Shown here one piece after another: positions 44,501 to 48,900 of a stretch of 64,000 nucleotides of DNA. A program made the translations under genes and the position numbers. The stretch is taken from the NCBI GenBank assembly GCA_023630585.1, contig CM042566.1, positions 2,098,254-2,162,253 of the forward strand, read 5' to 3'. Position 1 is the first letter of the stretch. The number at the start of each line of letters is the position of its first letter. This stretch comes from Cranoglanis bouderius (lineage: Eukaryota > Chordata > Actinopteri > Siluriformes > Cranoglanididae). The notes below the pieces were generated by a model that was not told the origin of the DNA, did no database searches, and saw only the letters and a program-made list of their open reading frames with translations.

Positions 44501-45734
44501 ATGACACGTGAGAGGTGATTAGTTATTAACAGTGCTCAAATGTCATTTGACGTGTCTCACAGGAAACCCGATGACTGCTGTGTACGCCATCCCAGCCAGC
44601 AGGCCAGGCTACCCCGGCTACTTCATCTCCACTCCTCCTTCGTCCTATCACAGTCCCTCGTGGATGTCGTATCCCCCAGAACCCGAGGACGTGTCCCAAC
44701 CTTGGACTGAATCCGTACGAGACTCTTTCACACACCTACGGTCTCACATGGAAGACTCCTGATACATAACTGAGCTGTAATCCTCACTGTGGTGTTCAGA
44801 GCATTACGTAAATCCTTCATGACACCTAGCACGAACAATTATAACATTATTATATATTCTTCTTCTTATTATTATTTTTAAGTTAACCTCATATAACATC
44901 ACATGACACTAGAATAGGGCTGGGTGATATGACAATATAAATGTTAGCATTTTTTAAAAACAAAATGTTATTTAATTGTTTCTTTTTCATCGTATTATTA
45001 TTATAAATGCTCCTCTTTTCCTACTGTTATATTGCCCATCCCTACACCAGAAGTGCACTGAGCTACAAAGTCAGTGGACATGTAAAGAATAAGGAATACA
45101 TCATTTTGAAACATGCTGCCATAGGAAAATAATCAACGTGTGATGAAGCAGATTCATCCAGTTTCTTTTCTATAACAGTGTTTTATTCCTCTTATACCAC
45201 AGCAATTTGACACCGATTGCATTTTTTTAATGTATTAAACAGCGATACATCATAGCTTTTGTACGTTTATAGTTACACTTAATGTTGTAACATAATGTAA
45301 ATCATATATAATGTTATTTCGTACGTTATAGCAGCTATAAACAGTCGTTCCCTCACCAGCCTCTCATGTTTCATTTCACTGAGAAACCGGAAAGAAGCGT
45401 AGACTCCTCTGTCGGAAACTTTTAAGAAAGTTTTATGTAAAAACTTCATAGAACGTTGCTAAAGCAATGATTTCTGTTTCAGGCTCCGTTGCCAGGTTAC
45501 GCAGAAGCTTTTCCGAACCCGCGTTACCCTCGAGGAAGTCCTTTCCCGTGGAGCCCCAGCCAGGCGGTGTCTCCTCCTCAGGCGGAACCCGATCAGCCGT
45601 TCTCTCTGTCCGCCGAACCCGTGGACGTGATCACCCCCATCACGCTCTCCACCTCGGCTCTGGTCCAGGCCATCCGCGATGAGGTCGCCAAGCTGGCCAA
45701 AAAGCAAGCGGACATGTTTGAGTTCCAGGTCTAG
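3869..45734 (+). CDS. KIAA1549L: KIAA1549L-like membrane protein, 20 coding exons, N-terminus missing
   Basis: This is the whole gene span; exons are listed separately as w1-w20. Joined, they give 10,274 nt, which with one missing upstream base make exactly 3425 codons including TAG, so every splice phase agrees. The protein has a Ser/Pro/Thr-rich ectodomain (residues 1 to about 2410), three repeated exon-pair modules (about 2415-2750), one transmembrane helix (about 2760-2785) and a cytoplasmic tail of about 640 residues. The tail has blocks I recall from human KIAA1549L: GYD-TEPEIIEETD, QPSIDEVRQQM, PPPVPPRTGP, TPPSSY and the final DMFEFQV. KIAA1549 is the close paralogue; the tail wording and the C11orf91-like neighbour favour KIAA1549L. 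Human KIAA1549L is about 1850-1950 residues as I recall, so this form is far longer, mainly because of the repeat in w1. The family has no well-defined biochemical function; the placement as a type I plasma-membrane protein is inference from the layout. Confidence 0.9.
6480..10080 (+). repeat. Coding trinucleotide-based repeat with 27-bp minisatellite units
   Basis: Within exon w1 the reading frame is built from NNA triplets. In about 6790-7860 the unit is 27 bp, coding nine residues such as SSPSDLSTA or SELSPVSSP, repeated with small changes about 35-40 times. From 7900 to 10080 the units become longer and less regular, with CCA runs giving polyproline (8346-8374) and GCA runs giving polyalanine (8450-8470, 8941-8970, 9001-9030, 9603-9625). 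The frame is never broken, so the array is under coding constraint or is young. Confidence 0.9.
8680..10010 (+). repeat. Tandem segmental duplication inside exon w1
   Basis: The peptide block beginning PPPPPELSQASSSELLPTE occurs at about 8690 and again at about 9315, and the block PTELLPGLSPSP occurs at about 9053 and 9777. The offsets are about 625, 709 and 724 bp at three anchor points, so one unit of roughly 0.63-0.72 kb was duplicated and then changed by small indels. Confidence 0.75.
11239..11354 (+). CDS. KIAA1549L: KIAA1549L exon w2: module 1, helix half
   Basis: Acceptor ctctggcag, donor gcacag|gtcagt. It enters in phase 1 and leaves in phase 0 on a CAG (Gln). It encodes a strand-like start (VLSVHIRRNRLDNI) and a helix-like segment (GLTLALAKALNDSDVRAQ). 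It is the first half of the first of three repeated modules before the membrane. Confidence 0.88.
11355..13459. other. Intron w2-w3
   Basis: Coding exon not seen. About 11560-11900 looks like a degenerate Tc1-like remnant (attggcaccccacag start, a line reading on the minus strand like a transposase relic). About 12240-12640 has complex, low-repeat sequence. The rest is AT-rich unique sequence. Confidence 0.5.
11560..11900 (-). mobile_element. Degenerate Tc1-like fragment
   Basis: The block attattggcaccccac recurs with attattggcacccctgc at 34702, and both are followed by text like gatgcagaccacaagtttg and agatccacctactaccaag, with catgaaacaggtttttgttt at the end. These look like two relics of one transposon family. 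No open transposase remains. Confidence 0.4.
13460..13679 (+). CDS. KIAA1549L: KIAA1549L exon w3: module 1, strand half
   Basis: Acceptor ctcctacag, donor gacag|gtcaga. It enters in phase 0 and leaves in phase 1. It encodes 73 residues beginning IESLSTVPNVTVGYYVTR and ending AISLMLKT. NVT is a potential N-glycosylation site. Together with w2 it forms the first SEA-like module by my reading. Confidence 0.88.
15485..15520. repeat. (GT)n then poly-G run
   Basis: gt repeats followed directly by a run of about 16 g with one a. Confidence 0.9.
15649..15702. repeat. (CT)n-(CA)n compound microsatellite
   Basis: About 20 ct units followed by about 7 ca units. Confidence 0.95.
16129..16200. repeat. 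(AT)n microsatellite
   Basis: Perfect run of about 36 at units, inside the foldback element near its right arm. Confidence 0.97.
16390..17030 (+). repeat. Dispersed repeat family, copy B (near full length)
   Basis: The copy runs from the block gttaccacctggaaaatgat through ctcctctgttctgaagatgt, gagactccttctataaatgt, atgagccgttgctatagaaa and gctgctgttatagaaaaata to accaatcagaatccagaatt. It is one of the longest copies and useful for ordering the family's blocks. Confidence 0.8.
17460..17578 (+). CDS. KIAA1549L: KIAA1549L exon w4: module 2, helix half
   Basis: Acceptor gatttgtag, donor gtgcag|gtctga. It enters in phase 1 and leaves in phase 0 on CAG, like w2 and w7. It encodes the helix FAQLMEERLENAFAEAEAKV, which closely matches FASLMEQRLAELFAVAHQQG in w7. 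The donor is followed after 8 bases by a (CT)n run. Confidence 0.9.
17587..17618. repeat. (CT)n microsatellite next to a splice donor
   Basis: About 16 ct units starting 8 bases after the w4 donor. Confidence 0.95.
17619..18323. other. Intron w4-w5, remainder
   Basis: About 17690-17815 is a short piece of the dispersed family (ctgttgaattctggattctg then attggtcagaac). The rest is unique sequence with a pyrimidine-rich run before the w5 acceptor. Confidence 0.6.
18324..18492 (+). CDS. KIAA1549L: KIAA1549L exon w5: module 2, strand half
   Basis: Acceptor ttgtctctcag, donor gcagagc|gtaaga. It enters in phase 0 and leaves in phase 1, like w3 and w8. It encodes ILSVSQSAGSPAVSLIYVVR with potential N-glycosylation sites NRT and NGT directly after, and ends GYFLFYPPLITAE. 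The hydrophobic end is not a membrane helix because it is too short and broken by prolines. Confidence 0.9.
18555..18725 (+). repeat. Dispersed repeat family, copy C (partial)
   Basis: Contains taaactgctttatcctgaag and the gacactggagactccttcca block, then breaks off. Confidence 0.75.
19355..19590 (-). repeat. Dispersed repeat family, copy D (partial)
   Basis: Reversed blocks: tttctatagcaacagctcat, gtaaggagacgtttatttaa and ggaaggagtctccagtgtca are in order. Confidence 0.8.
20803..20862 (+). CDS. KIAA1549L: KIAA1549L exon w6: linker exon between modules 2 and 3
   Basis: Acceptor ctcttctag, donor tcacag|gtaagg. The 60-nt exon is symmetric (phase 1 to phase 1), so skipping would keep the frame. 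It encodes PLEYHNLNTSASTKDFWVIT with a potential N-glycosylation site (NTS). Confidence 0.85.
20863..21137. other. Intron w6-w7
   Basis: Short intron of 275 bases. Nothing recognisable beyond splice signals. Confidence 0.7.
21138..21289 (+). CDS. KIAA1549L: KIAA1549L exon w7: module 3, helix half
   Basis: Acceptor tgtgtgcag, donor gttcag|gtaact. It enters in phase 1 and leaves in phase 0 on CAG. It encodes VIQDVENSSLEGQYQSFASL then MEQRLAELFAVAHQQG. The helix repeats the one in w4. NSS is a potential N-glycosylation site. Confidence 0.9.
21371..22884 (+). mobile_element. Tc1/mariner-like transposon, inactive
   Basis: Inverted ends of about 150 bp: the left has cagtgggtatag then aataatcacattttgttgct, and the right has aaaatgtgattattttaaag ending ccactg. 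The inner ends also pair (ataacatccaagtgaaagat left, tttcacttggatgttataaa right). The left flank is TA; the right flank is TT, so the TA target duplication has decayed or the end is changed. Length is about 1.5 kb, typical of the family. It sits in the same direction as the host gene. Confidence 0.88.
21733..22640 (+). pseudogene. Tc1-like transposase pseudogene
   Basis: The N-terminal helix-turn-helix region is readable from the ATG at 21733 (SKDLRDKVVDRHKSGDGYKN, then ISKALSMPRSTVKSIIKK), then a TAG stop interrupts. Later parts are readable in shifted frames: the SDETKIELF motif at about 22150-22180 and a DNDPKHT motif at about 22385-22410, which carry catalytic acidic residues in Tc1 transposases. 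Several stops and frameshifts mean no functional protein. Confidence 0.85.
22886..22950. repeat. Short tandem duplication beside the Tc1 element
   Basis: The block gttgcttagctccctctata and its near copy gttgcttagctctctctata sit side by side, with a unit of about 34 bp. Confidence 0.8.
23200..23960 (+). mobile_element. LINE relic, C-terminal reverse-transcriptase tail
   Basis: At about 23431-23520 one frame reads TKMHLFQTLILPQLPYGSEM, which resembles the segment after the reverse transcriptase core in fish LINEs (pattern ILP.L.YGSE.W). Later text in other frames (RRQRL.CFDHICRMN-like) fits the same tail. Stops and frame changes are frequent. The exact LINE clade cannot be told. Confidence 0.55.
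24017..24188 (+). CDS. KIAA1549L: KIAA1549L exon w8: module 3, strand half
   Basis: Acceptor tgatctcag, donor ctgaag|gtttgt. It enters in phase 0 and leaves in phase 1. It encodes MVGMRRVVGPKNPAELTYYV then QLNGTPLPGTTAAKILNT and ends TLGYFVQLQAE. NGT is a potential N-glycosylation site. The first codon happens to be ATG but is internal. Confidence 0.9.
24189..26114. other. Intron w8-w9
   Basis: About 24189-24930 is unique sequence with no supported gene. From about 24940 to 25990 it is a degenerate minisatellite. About 26000-26114 leads into the transmembrane exon. Confidence 0.65.
24940..25990. repeat. GT-rich minisatellite, period about 31 bp
   Basis: The unit is near tgtgttcagagtgtctgtag then tagcaggtggg. 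It is clearest at 25370-25520, where five units follow without gaps, and decays outward in both directions into varied units such as ggtcagagtgtctctgggag. Confidence 0.85.
26115..26278 (+). CDS. KIAA1549L: KIAA1549L exon w9: transmembrane exon
   Basis: Acceptor gtcaagcag, donor gttaag|gtaaag. It enters in phase 1 and leaves in phase 0. It encodes VVKGPSNN, then the hydrophobic helix LWIIASVLAPIGIVTIIIII ending ITAVLC, then a basic stop-transfer segment HKNKSDFK. This gives an outside-in (type I) orientation. The run of six Ile codons (ATC) is a small microsatellite within a membrane helix. The segment resembles the same region of human KIAA1549L as I recall it. Confidence 0.95.
26339..26378. 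repeat. (ATT)n microsatellite
   Basis: About 13 att units in the short intron w9-w10. Confidence 0.95.
26517..26552 (+). CDS. KIAA1549L: KIAA1549L exon w10: 12-codon microexon
   Basis: Acceptor ctcatgcag, donor caccag|gtacgt. It encodes TTYRRDMSYYHQ in phase 0 to phase 0, so it can be skipped without shifting the frame. It sits just inside the membrane. Confidence 0.82.
26692..26740. repeat. (GT)n microsatellite
   Basis: About 24 gt units. Confidence 0.97.
27687..27990 (-). repeat. Dispersed repeat family, copy E
   Basis: Reversed blocks: gaattctgcattgtgattgg, agcagctctgacagtagcgc, tttctatagtaacagctcat and agagaggctggtgagggaac. The middle of the family consensus is deleted and replaced by an AT-rich segment (27860-27895). 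Confidence 0.8.
28745..28856. repeat. (GT)n-(GA)n compound microsatellite
   Basis: gt units to 28767, then a long ga run to about 28845, then gagt units. Confidence 0.95.
28986..29029. repeat. (GT)n microsatellite
   Basis: About 22 gt units. Confidence 0.97.
29304..29482 (+). CDS. KIAA1549L: KIAA1549L exon w11: juxtamembrane cytoplasmic exon
   Basis: Acceptor tctggtacag, donor ggaaaag|gtttgg. It enters in phase 0 and leaves with two bases. It encodes PVQGFDYAKQHLGQLGADED and ends TLSGEIRKR. The GFDYAKQHLG block resembles the human family member as I recall it. Confidence 0.9.
29625..29870 (+). repeat. Dispersed repeat family, copy F (partial)
   Basis: Blocks ctgacactgaagacttcttc, aataaacatctccttacaga and aactgttgctatagaaacca are in order. 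Confidence 0.78.
30115..30275 (-). repeat. Dispersed repeat family, copy G (partial)
   Basis: Reversed blocks: catgtaactataaatggata, ttgtcggcaaatcgccgttg and gctgttataggaaaataatc. A related short piece is at 29845-29950. Confidence 0.72.
30816..30946 (+). CDS. KIAA1549L: KIAA1549L exon w12: basic cytoplasmic exon with NAGNAG acceptor
   Basis: The acceptor reads tctcgcagcag, a NAGNAG site: the exon may start at 30816 or 30819, adding or dropping one codon. Both keep the frame. The donor is ggaccg|gtgaga. It encodes RLPSEDGSAVSVESARPVSV then RGSTVKKITTQQNLMKEESK and ends KKRT. The donor is followed after about 15 bases by a (CA)n run. Confidence 0.85.
30961..31030. repeat. (CA)n microsatellite next to a splice donor
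   Basis: About 20 perfect ca units followed by cg/ca variants, starting 14 bases after the w12 donor. Confidence 0.95.
32215..32249. repeat. (CA)n microsatellite
   Basis: About 17 ca units. Confidence 0.95.
33520..34145. mobile_element. Diverged dispersed element with inverted-looking ends
   Basis: The left has gatcgttttttgccaattaa and tcagcacctataaatgatag. The right has gattaatcggttatcggcag and atctatatcggtaaaatcca. These look like the two ends of a common fish non-autonomous element; the (AT)n run lies in its middle. The open frame starting MSRLRPSRERL inside it is not treated as a gene. Confidence 0.45.
33862..33936. repeat. (AT)n microsatellite
   Basis: About 37 at units. Confidence 0.97.
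34502..34534. repeat. (GT)n microsatellite just before a splice acceptor
   Basis: About 16 gt units, ending 13 bases before exon w13. Confidence 0.95.
34548..34672 (+). CDS. KIAA1549L: KIAA1549L exon w13
   Basis: Acceptor tttggcag, donor gcgag|gtacgc. It enters in phase 1 and leaves in phase 0. It encodes DPYDTSSGSLQLISVKPIAA then PPAYSQPASSDRSQDSAVLN. PPAY is a PPxY motif, which in other proteins binds WW domains such as those of NEDD4-family ligases; whether it does so here is inference. Confidence 0.9.
34673..35926. other. Intron w13-w14
   Basis: Starts with a degenerate Tc1-like remnant (34695-35060). About 35615-35665 is a short dispersed-family piece (ctagattctgattggtcaga). A poly-A run lies at 35778-35795. 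The ORF around 34938-35381 is not supported as a gene. Confidence 0.55.
34695..35060 (-). mobile_element. Degenerate Tc1-like fragment
   Basis: Shares the attattggcacccctgc opening with 11560. On the minus strand the stretch near 34868-35062 contains a FQEDNDLKRN-like remnant of the DNDPKHT region of Tc1 transposases. Confidence 0.45.
35927..36159 (+). CDS. KIAA1549L: KIAA1549L exon w14
   Basis: Acceptor tctcctcag, donor caggag|gttagt. It enters in phase 0 and leaves with two bases. It encodes VNLALKQKSDIEHYRNKLRL then KAKRKGYYDFPSAEGNTSSK, a charged, helix-prone segment followed by a Tyr-rich segment. The ALKQKSDIEHYRNKLRLKAK part is very like the human family member as I recall it. Confidence 0.92.
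37131..37260 (+). mobile_element. tRNA-derived SINE (second type)
   Basis: Box A-like tggtacagttggtagccttg and box B-like ctggtttgatcctgag are spaced as in a tRNA promoter, followed by gtctgtgtggattttcc. Its 3' end is unclear and may extend to about 37390. Confidence 0.65.
38310..38760 (+). repeat. Dispersed repeat family, copy H
   Basis: Contains both halves of the family's internal hairpin (ggaaaataatcaac left, gtcgattattttcctgcaat right), then ctcctctgtcctgaagatgt, gacactggagactccttcca and tccgctgtacaagtccctgt. It ends about 55 bases before exon w15. Confidence 0.8.
38816..38948 (+). CDS. KIAA1549L: KIAA1549L exon w15
   Basis: Acceptor taattgcag, donor ctacgac|gtgagt. It enters needing one base and leaves in phase 0. 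It encodes HSEVKYPEYRSRQSLNSPSP then GGTEMDLLVMRERPRKGIRN and ends SGYD, which joins directly to TEPEIIEE of w16. Confidence 0.92.
39180..39233 (+). CDS. Possible alternative terminal exon of the KIAA1549L-like gene
   Basis: After acceptor tgttgtttcag, phase 0 continues IIEFRELSEYSLTLNPH and then TGA. If used after w15 it would truncate the tail. No donor is needed. It may be chance; the canonical join w15-w16 matches the family. Confidence 0.2.
39477..39626 (+). mobile_element. Common fish dispersed repeat (SINE or MITE-like), truncated
   Basis: Contains acatttacatttatggcatt and tggcagacgcccttatccat, then ttgagggttaagggccttgc, caacagtggcagcttggtag and gggatttgaactgacgacct. I recognise this as a repeat widespread in fish genomes; its class is uncertain. 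Confidence 0.7.
39826..40900. mobile_element. Long foldback element, about 1.1 kb
   Basis: Left outer arm gacaaaatgtcctgaagagg pairs with the complement of ccctcttcaggacagtttgc on the right (about 40861-40880). Inner arms pair over about 95 bp: gtttcctcacgttgatgtaa and gcagctacagattgcacaat (40061-40155) with attgtgcaacctgtagctgc and aaccaacatgaggaaacacg (40504-40602). The loop is about 350 bp. No transposase is visible. Confidence 0.75.
41478..41527. repeat. (CA)n microsatellite
   Basis: About 25 ca units. Confidence 0.97.
41977..42354 (+). CDS. KIAA1549L: KIAA1549L exon w16: most conserved cytoplasmic exon
   Basis: Acceptor tatttctcag, donor aaaccg|gtaagc. It is phase 0 to phase 0, 126 codons. 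It encodes TEPEIIEETDVDG, an RHYGYGRQAKGHSETSTLSS block, then QPSIDEVRQQMHLLLEEAFS, a Gln/His-rich stretch, and GGLQWVPAYGHDLYQCSLSK. Several of these blocks match human KIAA1549L as I recall it. The frame is open upstream of the acceptor to 41917, but those residues are intron. Confidence 0.95.
42355..43365. other. Intron w16-w17
   Basis: Dominated by a minisatellite (42450-43140). The last 200 bases are unique. Confidence 0.7.
42450..43140. repeat. Minisatellite, period about 32 bp
   Basis: The unit is near ctaatacattacatcatcac then aataaaaccctc, repeated about twenty times with short forms of about 22-27 bp. The first units (caacacattacatcataacc) are diverged. Confidence 0.88.
43366..43460 (+). 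CDS. KIAA1549L: KIAA1549L exon w17: proline-rich exon
   Basis: Acceptor actgttcag, donor ctgcggag|gtgcga. It enters in phase 0 and leaves with two bases. It encodes TFRFTQLPEMVTDSPPPVPP then RTGPAPRSSLRR. PPPVPPRTGP is a candidate SH3-binding motif (PxxPxR) and matches the human family member as I recall it. Confidence 0.93.
43461..43589. other. Short intron w17-w18 (129 bp)
   Basis: One frame is open through it, so retention is possible, but the GT-AG signals and family comparison support splicing. Confidence 0.8.
43590..43735 (+). CDS. KIAA1549L: KIAA1549L exon w18
   Basis: Acceptor atttcctcag, donor actcag|gtgtgt. It enters needing one base and leaves with one base. It encodes SSSDLGPKTHSTESSLPDMP then a segment ending ISRGPLPPVTTEPVPNHS. 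The donor lies within a short gt run. Confidence 0.9.
43736..44562. other. Intron w18-w19
   Basis: AT-rich. About 44150-44420 is A-rich low-complexity sequence (aaataaaa-like); the minus-strand ORF there is a product of it. No exon is supported. Confidence 0.7.
44563..44714 (+). CDS. KIAA1549L: KIAA1549L exon w19
   Basis: Acceptor gtctcacag, donor gaatcc|gtacga. It enters in phase 1 and leaves in phase 0. It encodes NPMTAVYAIPASRPGYPGYF then ISTPPSSYHSPSWMSYPPEP. The AIPA..RPG..GYFI.TPPSSY pattern is shared with the human protein as I recall it. If the donor is missed the frame reads on to a stop at 44761-44763. Confidence 0.92.
44715..45482. other. Intron w19-w20
   Basis: Contains dispersed-family copy I (45100-45435, +). 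The rest is AT-rich unique sequence. Confidence 0.65.
45100..45435 (+). repeat. Dispersed repeat family, copy I
   Basis: Blocks ataggaaaataatcaacgtg, tttcttttctataacagtgt, agcagctataaacagtcgtt and gcgtagactcctctgtcgga. It ends about 45 bases before the last coding exon. Confidence 0.78.
45483..45734 (+). CDS. KIAA1549L: KIAA1549L exon w20: last coding exon and stop
   Basis: Acceptor tctgtttcag; stop TAG at 45732-45734. It encodes APLPGYAEAFPNPRYPRGSP, a Pro/Ser-rich part, then STSALVQAIRDEVAKLAKKQ and the end ADMFEFQV. The last segment is helix-prone and strongly conserved in the family. The C-terminus Phe-x-Val fits a class II PDZ ligand; that it binds a PDZ domain is inference. Confidence 0.95.
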   Translation, partial: APLPGYAEAFPNPRYPRGSPFPWSPSQAVSPPQAEPDQPFSLSAEPVDVITPITLSTSALVQAIRDEVAKLAKKQADMFEFQV

Positions 45735-46054
45735 AGCTCCCCCTGCAGAACGGGAACACAAACTGCACTCTCGAGCCCTGGAGCTCTCTCCCTGCTGACT
45801 TTTGGTTACAGCCAGGCTCCTGAATTTTACTGGAAACTTCCATTCCTTAAAGGAACTTAAAGGTGTATGTGTTTTATGAAAAGCCTGCCTGTTTATACAG
45901 CTTTGTCTCTTTTCCTACACTGGCATTATATTTTAGCATCAAGTAAAGCTTTTGGATAAAAGACGATATCAAATCCATCGCTACTTTCATATCTAACTCT
46001 AATTGCAAACAAACAGGAATGATGAATGATGATGGTTATGAAAAAATCTTGAAC

Positions 46055-46060
46055 ATTAAA
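46055..46060 (+). terminator. Possible polyadenylation signal (attaaa)
   Basis: It lies 320 bases after the stop and is followed by a T-rich run. The variant is common but not decisive; aataaa at 46133 lies inside a repeat copy and is less likely. Confidence 0.35.
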
Positions 46061-46139
46061 GTTTTTTTTTGTTTTGTTTTCCGCCATGCACACCTCGATC
46101 CATAACTGCATACTCGGGCGTGATACATGTAGGGAATAA

Positions 46140-46665
46140 ACTACTGGCATGGAGTGATGAAGCAGAGTTACTGTTACAACCCTGAAGTTGATTAGTTTCC
46201 TATAACAGCAAGTGTTTTATTCTTTGTCAACAATTTTAAAATTTCTATTCTGGAACGTCAGTGAAACAAGTCAGTTCCTGTTCTCACTTACGTTATAGCA
46301 GCTATAAACAGTCGTTCCCTCACCATCCTCTCTTTATTCTCTCTCTTGAACTTAATAAGACAAAAAAAAACCCCACACATCTTGTCATATTACCAAAAAA
46401 GCGTAAACAGCTTGACTCGAAGTCTTTAGCACTGACACTGGAGACTCCTTCCATAAATGTTAAATAAACGTCTCCTTACAGAAAACATCACCATATACTC
46501 ATATACTTGTCCGACGTACAAGTCTCTGTGTATGAGCTGTTACTATAGAAACGATAACATATCAGAGCGACCGCATTAATGTAAACCTGCACTACTGTCA
46601 AAGCTGCTGTTATAGAAAATTAATCAACACCTTCTGACCAATCAGAATCTAGAATTCAGCAGCGC
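46140..46665 (+). repeat. Dispersed repeat family, copy J (near full length)
   Basis: Blocks gatgaagcagagttactgtt, agttgattagtttcctataa, agcagctataaacagtcgtt, ggagactccttccataaatg, gagctgttactatagaaacg and ttctgaccaatcagaatcta. Confidence 0.82.
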
Positions 46666-47698
46666 TGGGATGTATGAATATATATATTAGTCATCTTCCT
46701 ACTGAGAATTATGCAAAACGTAATTGTGTTCATGCATATAATATCTGAAATGCACAACGTGAAACACGATTTCTTTCTTTCACACTAGATGTTATTTCTT
46801 GGCCAGTGTTTATTCTATTAAAAAAATAAAAAAAAAGCACCATTTGATAGAATAATTAGCCGTAATGGTATAGTTGCTGCTCCTTTTTGCATTTTTATTT
46901 TCTATGCTTTTCTGACCCCTTTATTATTATTATTATTATTTTTTCTGTATTTGGAAACAGGAACTCAATCATAAATGGGTGTGTAATAATATTTTTTTCT
47001 TATCCACCCAAACCCCCCCCCCCCCCCCCAAAAAAAAAAAACAAAAAAAAAACATCTACTCTAAGATTATTTCTTCTTTCATTTCTTTTGTGCATCGAGA
47101 CGTTAATGTGTATTTATCCTTACGTTAATTTTCCATGAAATTTGAAGAGCTTCAGTGCCAAAACTAAAACATGTTATTGAAAGCCCTTGTAACTTTAAAT
47201 ATTGTACCCGACTGAAACAGAGACATTTTTCTTTGCATATTTTTTTTTATTTTATTTTTTATTTATTTTTTTTTAAAGTACTTAAATTACAGTTGAATAA
47301 ACACAATGACAGAGCATTTATGCTATTTACATGGGAAGAAGAAATAAAATTCTGGATGGAAGGATATGTTTTAAAATCTGATGAATGTCTCTGTGAATGA
47401 ATCTGAATGAATCAGTGCATCTGTCTACAGTTGAGTGCAAAAGTTAGTGTACCCCTACTTTAAAAAAATGATTGAATGCAAGTGAGGGAACACTACACAC
47501 CTTCGCTCGTGAGTGTGATTAGTAAAATGGTAAAAGGTGTATGTTAGCACACCCCTAATCTGAAAAAAATAAACAAAAACAACAACCATAAGACTTAGAT
47601 TATACACACATTCCTTAATTATTACATTATTTCAGTTAACTCCACTGAGACAGAACTTTTCAAGCTTTAAATAAGACAAAATAATGAAGCACATTCAA

Positions 47699-47732
<34 letters not shown>
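47699..47732. repeat. (CTAT)n microsatellite
   Basis: About 8 ctat units. Confidence 0.95.
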
Positions 47733-47734
<2 letters not shown>

Positions 47735-48450
47735 ATTTAATCTACCTGGAAGTAATTACAGATTTTATGCCACAATAACAATTTTATTCACATTTCTTTT
47801 AAATGACCGCATCTCCTGAAACGATCCTCTTTTTCGCTGCACATAACTCCAGAAAAATTCTGAAAATCTGCTGCCATTGATTAAAGAATATAAAAAAATG
47901 TAGAAAGGTGAGCCGACACAAAACCATAAATTAAGACAAATAAAGCTAATCATTCAATTATGACAAAAGAAATGGAGGTGTATAAAGGGAGGACGGGCCG
48001 AGCCGTTTGCGCAGAGCCGTAAGCCGTAAACAAACACCTCCGCTGAGGCAAGATTTAGCACTCTCTTATTAATATTAATATTATATATTATTAAACATTT
48101 TACTGGCATATAAGTGAATTTAACTTATATAACTTCCACTTCTGTTTTTCACCCTGATCGCTCATTTCGTGCCCCCAGCTGTCTGTGCACTTGACCTTTT
48201 ATGGAGTTTTGTGGGCGTCACTACATGCAAATGAGCCGTGTCAGGAACGCGCGTTGCACTTTAGAGGTTATGAACATACGCACGCGAGTACGAAGAAAAT
48301 CAGCGTTTCTGAAACTTAGGCGGAAAACTTTACTTTGTTTTGGCTTCCACAAACATTAACCAGAGTCTGGATGCAACTGTGCAAGAATTTCTTTTTTGTG
48401 CATTAATCCTTATAATGGCTTTTCTTCTGTGACAGAACCAAAATACTTAC

Positions 48451-48748
48451 AGTTCCACAGTTCTTGTGCCACTTTCCTCCGCTGTCTCGTGCCCTCAGCT
48501 CCTATCAGCTGTTCCAACTCCAGCTTTTTAAGGCTGAACACGTCGCCCGTCTCGGTGCGCGCGCCCTGCGGCTCCTCTGCGCGTGCACCGAAGAACTCCA
48601 GTGGCTCGTACTGCGCCGCTACAGCAGTGCGCGTGCTTGTGCTCGGCCACGGCTTCGGCTCGAGAGCCGTCTCTGGACCGTCGCGCTGATCCCAGAACCA
48701 CGGCGTCCAGAAGTCTCTCTCGGGGTTCGGCGGCTGCTTCGGATCCAT
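48451..48748 (-). CDS. Possible C11orf91 homologue, exon 1
   Basis: The start ATG at 48746-48748 has a strong context (A at -3, G at +4); in-frame Met codons further up have weaker context. The frame runs MDPKQPPNPERDFWTPWFWD, then a Pro/Thr-rich part, AAQYEPLEFFGARAEEPQ and a Leu/Glu-rich end. On the minus strand the sequence gtaagtat at 48450-48443 is a perfect splice donor, so the exon probably ends at 48451 in phase 1; reading through gives a stop at 48410-48412. The YEPLxFF motif and an upstream DF-W segment resemble human C11orf91 as I recall it, and the convergent position next to KIAA1549L matches human 11p13. A second exon was not found. The alternative is an unrelated or unannotated gene. 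Confidence 0.5.
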
Positions 48749-48900
48749 CTTCAGTGCGCTCGTTACTCGGTACCGTGAGAATTCAGCTGCGTTTCTGTTC
48801 GGCATCAGAAGGTTTTTATTAAAAACAAACAAACAAACAAACAAAACTTGAATATGCGCGTGACGTAACAACCACAGGTGCCGTCACTCCAACTGCGCAT
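48470..48900 (-). promoter_or_regulatory. CpG-rich region at the 5' end of the minus-strand gene
   Basis: CG dinucleotides are dense at 48480-48780 (for example ctcggtgcgcgcgccctgcg), unlike the AT-rich surroundings. This is the pattern of a CpG-island promoter and first exon. The transcription start was not located. Confidence 0.5.

Larger units (their letters stand above)
45735..48409. other. 3' side of KIAA1549L-like gene and intergenic DNA
   Basis: Directly after the stop is likely 3' UTR. A possible polyadenylation signal attaaa is at 46055-46060. Then come dispersed-family copy J (46140-46665), a poly-C/poly-A run (47016-47050), (CTAT)n (47699-47732), a Tc1-like end fragment near 47434-47460 (aaaagttagtgtacccctac) and, at 47960-48360, more GC-rich sequence near the next gene. 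No other gene is supported. Confidence 0.6.

Noticed and set aside
45459..45761. Minus-strand ORF of 100 codons over the last coding exon
   Set aside because: It is the complement of exon w20, whose plus-strand frame matches the conserved family C-terminus.
48396..48822. Plus-strand ORFs of 79-104 codons
   Set aside because: They are complements of the minus-strand CpG-rich exon, which has the better start context, a splice donor and a motif match.
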